A stretch of 64,000 nucleotides of DNA from Drosophila miranda (Eukaryota > Arthropoda > Insecta > Diptera > Drosophilidae), in NCBI RefSeq assembly GCF_003369915.1, contig NC_046676.1, positions 22,054,001 to 22,118,000 on the forward strand. Direction: 5' to 3'. The position numbers were made by a program, and so were the translations under genes. Under the pieces are notes generated by a model. That model was not told where the DNA came from. It saw only the letters and a program-made list of their open reading frames with translations, and made no database searches. This document shows, in pieces, positions 57,701-64,000 of the stretch. Each line of letters starts with the position of its first letter. Position 1 is the stretch's first letter.

Positions 57701-57995
57701 CAGTGCGACCGCGGACTTATTGATAAAATATACAGTCCGACAGTCAGAAATATACCGAAACATGCCGTCTCTTTAAAAATATACCGTAAATATACTGACG
57801 AGTTCAAGTTATATTATACATATTCCTTGTTTTTGATCTTCCGTCGAATATTGCCATCTATATAGAACATTTAGCCATGCCCACCTAGTTTTATACGATT
57901 AACAAATCAATTTTCTACTTAACTGGCTTATTTTTATTACTTGCTTTTATTGGATTTTGCTTAAAAGAAGGTTTTAGCGAAAAAAGTCAAACAAA
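57700..57995 (+). repeat. Promoter-linked dispersed repeat, copy at Synj
   Basis: About 290 bp, from GCGACCGCGGACTTA through ATATACCG motifs, a CATATTCCTTGTTTTTGATC core, and CTTGCTTTTATTGGATTTTG to a GTTTTAGCG end. Homologous to 62586-62870 (same strand) and 63430-63770 (inverted). Confidence 0.85.
57701..57711 (-). promoter_or_regulatory. Motif 1-like core promoter element of Synj
   Basis: On the minus strand CGGTCGCACTG, one base from Ohler Motif 1 (YGGTCACACTR), the M1BP site of TATA-less fly promoters. Motif 6-like GTCAGTATATTT and GGTATATTT copies lie just upstream (57725-57805). Confidence 0.6.
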
Positions 57996-58074
57996 TGAAA
58001 CGTAATAAATCGTAAGAGAAAAATCGTTCCAATTGTTCAATTTCTTTATTCCGTTGAATAATGCTGCCTAACTA

Positions 58075-58200
58075 AAACCATTAGCTCTGCCCACATAGTT
58101 TTAGGCCATTAATGAATCAATTTTCTACTTGATTGGTTTATTTTAAATACTTGCTTTTATTGGACTTTGCCTAAAACAAGGTTTTAGCGAGAAAGGAAAA
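58075..58200 (+). repeat. Partial tandem copy of the promoter-linked repeat
   Basis: Repeats the distal half of the previous element (CCCACATAGTTTTA... through TTGCTTTTATTGG to GTTTTAGCG). Both copies are followed within 70 bp by an AATCGTTCCAATTG motif, so a longer unit was duplicated in tandem. Confidence 0.75.
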
Positions 58201-60200
58201 ACAAAAAAAAAGTAAGACGGAATCGTTCCAATTGATTGCAGCAGCAACCGACATATCGATTTTAATCAATCGAATAGGCGCAATTTTTAAAAGGGTGGCA
58301 GACAAATTTCAAGTGCAAATGCAACTGCAGACAGAGATTACAGCAAGCCCGGCACTTAGAGATAGGGCGAGGCCATTTATTTATGGGACGAGAGGGCCAT
58401 TCTTGCCAACGTACCGAACTTTACACATGGCTTCTGGTGTATTACGACGTTCAGCTCGCTTGAACTTACTATCTGGAAAATAGAATGATATCTTAATACG
58501 TCAAAACCACCGGAATTCTCATAGATAAGGGTTACGCATTCACTTTCGTAGTCTGCGCGCGAATGAGTGTTCCACTAGGTTTTCTCCGACACACCTCCGG
58601 AGGAAATGGCTCATCCAACGCTTGTCCCCGATTCACGTGTCTAGCGGTTGGCGCACTTGCCATAATTCAAGAACTCATAAATTCTCAAAAATTGATTAGA
58701 TAGTTCGCAAATATAATATGGTGATTTGAAGTACGTCCAATGTCGCCATTTTGAATGGAATGGTCCTATAAATTGTAAATCACAAACAGCCGATCCACAT
58801 CCATGAGCAGAGCACGCATCACATCACTGTATCGTGAATCAGATGATTCATGCCTTATCGGGCAAGGCAAGCAAGGCTATGAGCGTAATTCCAGAATGTA
58901 AACATTACTGGAAGAAGAATGAATTGAGATTGTGTTTTGTTGGTCATGATGTTCCATTTTTGCCATTTGCGTTTTATTTGGTATAATTACCTTTGCTTCG
59001 ACTAGCTTTAGCCTTAGTAACAAATAGATTTACAAAATACTATTTTGAAAATAGTACAATTTACTTTCTTATCAGCTTGTTAATCGACTTTGCTTTATGT
59101 TCTGCAGTGTCTTTCCGCAGCAGCAAATCAAACAATAGTTCACATTAATCGCAGCTAAATACGAAGGGGTTTCAAACCTCTGTATAATCTAATCAATCAA
59201 CTAATAATTGGCTCTAGTTTAAGTTAAACTTGGGTGACCCAGCAATAGGGTTTGATGAGAGGCCCGATATTGAGGCCGAATTTACATAATAGCCTCCAAC
59301 GATCCGAGGAACGTGTTCCAATTCGGAAGTTCCATTCGATCTCCCGCTTCTACTGTTCGTTATTTGGATTTAATTACTTTCGCACCATTTTAGGGCATCG
59401 CAGAGTGTTCACAAAATAGCAGCATTCGCTTCTAATTGGCCTTACCATTGGCAGCAGTACTGCCGTAAAACTAATAGCTACTCATATTCATATGTGTATG
59501 TACGCTAGGAATACGTTTTCTATTAATTTTTTACTTAATTTATAGGCTTAAGGCGTCGCGGGGAGTGAATTAAGGGATTCGTTTCCATCCTCCGCTGTGC
59601 TACTGATATGCCGACTCTAATCTGTAGACCCGCAATTCATAAATATGTTTGTGTTTTTATACTCGGTTTAAGTTCAATACGATAAGAGGAATGAGAAATG
59701 AGAATGAGGAATATTTCCACAAGAACAATCTCCTAGGCAGCCATCATGTCATGATGCAAGCAATACTTTTGAAATGTTCTTAAACTTGACTCTCCAACCG
59801 TGCGTAATACTAATCTAAGTCCAGTTTGACCCTTGGCCCCTCACACCCCAAAAACATAATTCCAACAACTGTACAAGATCATTTGTGAAGACCCGCACTA
59901 GAACGGAGAAGAGACGATCGCGTCAAGTGTGCAGTGCGATGTTACTCTTGCGAGTAAATATGGCAAATAAGTGAGTGAGGCGGTGGTGGTGGTGGTGGTG
60001 GTGTAGACGTGACTCAGCTCAGCTTTTCCCACATTACCAATAATTGTGTTTTGACAAGCGCTCTAGTGGCTGGCCCCTGACACTGTCTGAGTCATACTCA
60101 TGTGCTGATAAGAGTGATCTGTTTATGCTAAGCTCCAAATGACATAATGATATCAGTGAGCAAACATCAATCAATCGTAATGGAGCTAGGATGTGCACGA
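58201..60200. other. Intergenic DNA, no gene seen
   Basis: AT-rich, with no long reading frame and no recognised transposon apart from the promoter-linked repeats on its left. The 84-codon frame near 58232 has no family resemblance. A (GGT)n run lies near 59980-60002. Confidence 0.5.
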
Positions 60201-61023
60201 TCATGTAAATTTGATTTATTCAATGGCATTCTTTATCGGAGCTTATTTATGTACAGAAGCTGCAGTAAACAAACAAAAGACGCAACTAATAAGACTATTT
60301 ATCTACAAACTATATAAATCATATCTAGGGTGGGCTTAGCTATACAAAATAATCAATAATTACGATACGAAAAAGCAACAACAAAAGCAGAAAAAAAATA
60401 ATTACAAACGTCTGCTAACTACAACTATGGCTCGCAACGAGTATTATTCGCGATCGCAAAATGTCTGTTCAGGCTAGGGGTGGGGTGTAAATGTTGGCTA
60501 CAAATATATACAATTATATATACAAAGCAACAACTTATGTCGTAGAAACTAGGAATCGCTAACCAGTTTGCGCGAAGCCACCAAACTGTGCCACAAGCTC
60601 GGCGGCCCTAGAGGCCCAGATTGATGTGATCTGAAAAACACAAGTCGACGTCGCTCGGTTGTTTGTCAATGAGTCGAATCAATGCCTCAGCCTCAAATCT
60701 AATCTAATCTACACTGGCATGCCACGCTGCACGTCAAAGACTGTAGTGTGTCTAAACGCAGCTATTAACTGAATTCCCTTAAAGCTGGACCTTTGGATGT
60801 AGGTGTGGGTGTGGGGAGGGGGGGTGTTCGCTATGCCTATGCATGAGGGTGGAGTCGAGTCTGTTCTTTTTTACAGCATTAAGTCTATGCTTACGTAGTG
60901 ACTAAGGGTTTAGCTAATAATACTACTACCAGACGTCACCAGTCACCAGCTCCGTCTTCCGTCTACGTTTGCAGTCCGCTGAGTTACTCAAAAGTACAAA
61001 ATAATTAACTTAACTAGTTGCTG
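60201..61023 (-). other. GlcT: GlcT 3' UTR (inferred)
   Basis: Minus-strand AATAAA candidates are seen as TTTATT near 60214 and in nearby sequence. AT-rich; no coding frame. Confidence 0.4.
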
Positions 61024-62343
61024 CTACGACACCAGCAGACGGTGCTTCGCTCCTGTACAGAATGTGGCCGCTGGCGTGACCTCCGCCACCGCTTGACCCG
61101 AATCCGTCGGTAACGTCGGCGCCGGCTGTGGCTGCAGCGGTGCGGTTTGACAATCGGCGGGTGTGTTCAGCTCGTAGGCCATGCCACCCCAGTGGAGCTT
61201 GAAGGTGCGAGTCCGCCAACGTATCGCCGGGTCCCAGAGCGCGTGCAGGAACAGATAGGGCCCCGTCAGCTCCCTGAACAGCCAGCCAATGACAAACTCG
61301 AACTTGTGGAACGGCATTGAGCCGTGCTGGACTATGGAGAGCAGCAGCCAGTCGGACAGCAACCAGCAGAGTATGTGCACCATGTAGAACACCAGAGGGT
61401 CCCAGTTGAAGAGAACCGAGGCTGACCAGGCCGCGAAGGCCCCCAGAATCATGCACTCGGAGAGCGGCTCCAGCAGGATGGTCGTGGGCACCATGGCCAC
61501 GCGCAGCTTAGCCCATCGTATGAGCCGCGCCTGAAAGCTGCCGATGTCGCACAGTCCGCTGTTCTGCAGAGCGGGCTGATTGGAGATTCTCATTTTCCAT
61601 CCCAGCTTCGTTACGCCTTTGGCGATAAAGAAGTCCTCCGCAAGGTAGCAGCCAAAGGCCCTTAGGCCGCCCAGCTGATCGATGACTGCTTTCCGCAGAA
61701 GACACGACATTCCCGTGTGGCAGTTTATGCCGAGAACATCGGCCGATAGGTAGATTCTGCTCTGGACGGTGCCGAAGAAGACCTTCTCGAAAATGGCGGC
61801 AAATCCCTCCCGGTCGCAGGTGAACGGCATCTGATGGACCAGGGCGTGCTTCTCGGACATGTTTTGGACCATGTCCAGCAGCGTGTCGTTCTTCATTTTG
61901 ATGCCACTGTCGGAGATCATAACGAAATCGAATTTTGCCGCCATGTAGCCGGGATGGATGTTGTTGATTTTCGGATTAACGCCCACATCAGACCCGCCCA
62001 CAAAGAGCCGGGCGTCTATCCGGGGATACTTTTCCAGCAGGCCCTCGACCAGCTTTATGGCCGGATCGTCCTTGTCCTCCACACAGAAAAGCAGCTCGTA
62101 CACAGGATAGTCCATCGTGAAGAAGGTCTCCAGGTTGTGCTGCAAGTTCGGATCCACGCCCATCAGCGGTTTAAGGATGGAGACACCCGGCAGTGGCGAC
62201 GACTCTGGCGGCAGCTTGCACGACTTCTTGTGCAGCTTGTACTTCCCGTAGCAAATGGCTATCAGATGGACCATCCAGGTGCCAAACCAGAAAATCATGA
62301 AAAACGCTGCGAAGCCGTACAGTGGCACAGGTAGGTGTGACAT
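61024..62343 (-). CDS. GlcT: Ceramide glucosyltransferase (GT21)
   Basis: Transfers glucose from UDP-glucose to ceramide on the cytosolic face of the Golgi, the first step in glycosphingolipid synthesis. A single uninterrupted exon, 439 aa. It has an N-terminal signal anchor (about residues 8-32), the GT21 motifs D1 (EDKDDP, D92/D93), D2 (ISDSG, D145), D3 (AEDFF, D237) and (R/Q)xxRW (RLIRW, 273-277), then C-terminal membrane segments (about 285-345). The length is slightly above the ~394 aa of vertebrate UGCG because of a Pro/Thr/Ala-rich C-terminal extension. The start ATG at 62343 gives MSHLPVPLYGF, and no earlier in-frame ATG fits. Confidence 0.96.
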   Translation of the reverse strand: MSHLPVPLYGFAAFFMIFWFGTWMVHLIAICYGKYKLHKKSCKLPPESSPLPGVSILKPLMGVDPNLQHNLETFFTMDYPVYELLFCVEDKDDPAIKLVEGLLEKYPRIDARLFVGGSDVGVNPKINNIHPGYMAAKFDFVMISDSGIKMKNDTLLDMVQNMSEKHALVHQMPFTCDREGFAAIFEKVFFGTVQSRIYLSADVLGINCHTGMSCLLRKAVIDQLGGLRAFGCYLAEDFFIAKGVTKLGWKMRISNQPALQNSGLCDIGSFQARLIRWAKLRVAMVPTTILLEPLSECMILGAFAAWSASVLFNWDPLVFYMVHILCWLLSDWLLLSIVQHGSMPFHKFEFVIGWLFRELTGPYLFLHALWDPAIRWRTRTFKLHWGGMAYELNTPADCQTAPLQPQPAPTLPTDSGQAVAEVTPAATFCTGAKHRLLVS

Positions 62344-62585
62344 CGCCCTGTCTCTGTGGGCGTGAGTGTGCTGTGGTGTGAGTGGAGCTCCCTGTCTCGT
62401 TGTTTGTCTCGCGGTGTGGTGTGTCGTTGGCTGGGTGGGCGTGGGCTGCGCGGCGCGGCTGCTCTGCTACAGATTTACTTGGTATGCATTGGTATGCATT
62501 GGTTGCGGTTTGTCAAGTGTCGCTTTTGCTAAAGGTTTTCCCGTTTTTCAGTTTTATCGCGCTCGACGGTTTGCGTACTTCTTGT

Positions 62586-62870
62586 TCAGTGTGACCGCGG
62601 ATTTAGCGATAAAACATACAGTCCGACCCTCAAAAATATACCGAAACATACCGTCTCATTTGAAACATATACCGAAAATATACTGACTAATTGAAGTTTT
62701 ATTTTACATATTCCTCGTTTTTGATCTTCCGTTGAATATTACTCGCTAGATAGAACTTTCAACAATGCGCACATAATTTAATACGATTAATGAATCAATT
62801 TTCTACTTAACTGGCTTATTCTAAATACTTGCTTTTATTGCATTTTGCGTAAAAAGAGGTTAAAAAATTA
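62586..62870 (+). repeat. Promoter-linked dispersed repeat, copy at GlcT
   Basis: Starts at the GlcT Motif 1 and extends away from the gene: AACATACAGTCCGAC, ATATACCG repeats, CATATTCCTCGTTTTTGATC, then TTTTCTACTTAACTGG and CTTGCTTTTATTG. Same orientation relative to the gene as at Synj. Confidence 0.85.
62587..62597 (-). promoter_or_regulatory. Motif 1 core promoter element of GlcT
   Basis: Minus-strand CGGTCACACTG, an exact fit to YGGTCACACTR. Motif 6-type sequences (GTCAGTATATTT) lie within 100 bp upstream. It lies 244-254 bp before the start codon, giving a short 5' UTR. Confidence 0.75.
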
Positions 62871-63429
62871 AAGCAGCAACACAGCAATGCCAAAGTAAGT
62901 AAACATATTTGACTTAAAATGAATCAAATTTACTATAGATGGTATACATTTGTTTAAATATGAAACTGCGAACGCCGTTAACATTATTCGAAGGCAACCC
63001 GTTGTGTGTTTGGGAAGGTATGAAGAGTACTGTTCAGTCACAGACCTTATTAATATTACAGAATATACAGTACAATCTCATATACAAATACTCATAAATA
63101 CAATTGTCTAGAAGAAATTTCTAATTCTTTTTCATACAAATATCAAGGTTGATTTTGGATCTGCATTTTTTCGGATCTGAGTGCTAGGCTTATATCGAAA
63201 AAAGTTGTACGAGACGTTCTCACTTTGGCATCATGCACTTATTTTCGCGTGAGAATTACTACCGCAGGAGTGTTCACTCATTTTGTGGGAAGTTTCAGTT
63301 AGACAATCACTAATTAATTACTCGATATTGTTACTAGAGCCAGCTGCGGCGTGGCTCATTCATTAAATTAATGAATTTTCATGAATTTTAGAATTTGTCT
63401 ATCAAGGAACGACAACTCTTTTACGTTTT
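62871..63429. other. Spacer between divergent promoters
   Basis: About 560 bp of AT-rich DNA between two inverted copies of the promoter-linked repeat. No gene or other element seen. Confidence 0.5.
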
Positions 63430-63770
63430 TCTTTTGTTTGACCTTTTTTGCTAAAGCCGCTTTTTAGGCAAAATCCAATAAAAGCAAGTATTTAGGCTAC
63501 CCAAAAAAAGTAAAAAATATGTTAATTAATTGGATAAAATTATGTAGGCATGGCTAAATGTTTGATCTAGCTAGTAATATTCGACGGAATATTAAAAACG
63601 AGGAATATGTATAATAGAACTTGAATTCGTCAGTATATTTACGGTATATTTTGAAAATAAGACTGTATATTTTGGTATATTTCTGAGGGTCGATAAACTA
63701 CTTCTTCTCAGCTGAAAAAACTTTTGGAATATTATCAAAAAATCAACTGAAATGCTACTGGTCGCACAAA
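63430..63770 (-). repeat. Promoter-linked dispersed repeat, inverted copy
   Basis: Its reverse complement aligns well with 57700-57995 (shared CATATTCCTCGTTTTT, TTCCGTCGAATATT, TTAGCCATGCC and CTTGCTTTTATTGGATTTTG). On the + strand it gives GTCAGTATATTTACGG, an exact Motif 6 fit, then TGGTCGCACA, a weak Motif 1, leading to the gene at 63802. Confidence 0.85.
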
Positions 63771-63801
63771 AATTCTCTGTAAAGTAACTTGTAGTGTCAT
63801 T

Positions 63802-64000
63802 ATGGAGTCTCCGTCGCTTGTACGGTATGGTGGGCAGACGGAAGACGAGCCGAAGACAAATTCCCATTCGGAACGAACAGATGATGGCAGTAATATCGTC
63901 TCCAGAATCTTCAAAACAGAATTCGATGCCAAATATAAGATATACGACATGCGAACGCCGCTGAATGCCTTCATGTGTGGGCAGTATAAGCGCAGCGGTG
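63802..64000 (+). CDS. Unrecognised protein, N-terminal 66 residues, cut by window end
   Basis: The ATG lies 40 bp after the Motif 1-like site at the end of the inverted promoter repeat. Translation MESPSLVRYGGQTEDEP... is hydrophilic at first, then KIYDMRTPLNAFMCGQYKRSG, which looks like the start of a folded domain. There are no stops to the window edge. I do not recognise the family. Its position as the divergent partner of GlcT supports it being real. Confidence 0.6.
   Translation, partial: MESPSLVRYGGQTEDEPKTNSHSERTDDGSNIVSRIFKTEFDAKYKIYDMRTPLNAFMCGQYKRSG

Noticed and set aside
58232..58483. 84-codon + frame in the Synj-GlcT interval
   Set aside because: No recognisable family and no promoter evidence; it lies at the edge of the promoter-linked repeats.
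1..64000. Neo-Y origin in D. miranda
   Set aside because: Gene amplification would fit, but transposon load in 2.5-28 kb is low and Sdc, Synj and GlcT are intact. A neo-X or an ordinary Muller C location fits better; not decidable from this window.

Overview
The window is eukaryotic nuclear DNA from a fruit fly, most likely the obscura group of Drosophila. Evidence: the gene order syndecan (Sdc) - synaptojanin (Synj) - ceramide glucosyltransferase (GlcT), fly-type short introns and core-promoter motifs, many long poly-C/poly-G and dinucleotide tracts, and a 1.1-kb Helitron-like element of the ISY/ISX type that I associate with D. pseudoobscura and D. miranda. Sdc and Synj lie on 2R (Muller element C) in D. 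melanogaster. The exact species is inference.

Layout. 1-2502: 3' part of an R1-clade non-LTR retrotransposon ending in poly(A). 2503-28861: the 3' half of Sdc on the + strand, with two very large introns full of simple repeats and one Tc1-like relic, a small glycosaminoglycan-site exon (11101-11232), a long low-complexity ectodomain exon (24331-25720), and two short 3' exons for the stalk, transmembrane segment and cytoplasmic tail. 28232-38932: a block holding the last Sdc exons and 3' UTR, a small four-exon membrane-protein gene, a Ttc25/ODAD4-like TPR gene and the last codons of Synj. 38933-53343: a second, nearly identical copy of that block, expanded inside. 53158-56936 (-): complete Synj. 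61024-62343 (-): complete GlcT. 63802-64000 (+): start of an unrecognised gene.

The most unusual part is the Ttc25-like locus. Its second exon can be joined in frame to either of two first exons. Exon 1A (43 codons) and exon 1B (187 codons) each encode the first half of the same TPR. Exon 1B has its own upstream region with a consensus Rfx X-box and a neighbouring Fox (fd3F) site, as expected for a ciliary gene. A 1297-bp unit (3' end of the Helitron + promoter + exon 1B + intron + first 42 bases of exon 2) has been tandemly amplified through a 3-bp microhomology. There are two exon 1B copies in the first block and four in the second, against one full exon 2 in each block. The copies fall into two types that differ in the X-box and in exon 1B residues. 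Each unit also carries a GA-rich site in the Helitron that resembles an MSL recognition element.

A second theme is a ~280-bp dispersed repeat carrying Ohler Motif 6 and Motif 1. It lies just upstream of Synj, GlcT and the right-edge gene, always in the same orientation relative to the gene.

Limits: all identities come from reading translated sequence and remembered families. No alignment or database search was run. A haplotype-duplication artefact in the assembly could mimic the 10.7-kb block duplication and must be excluded first.
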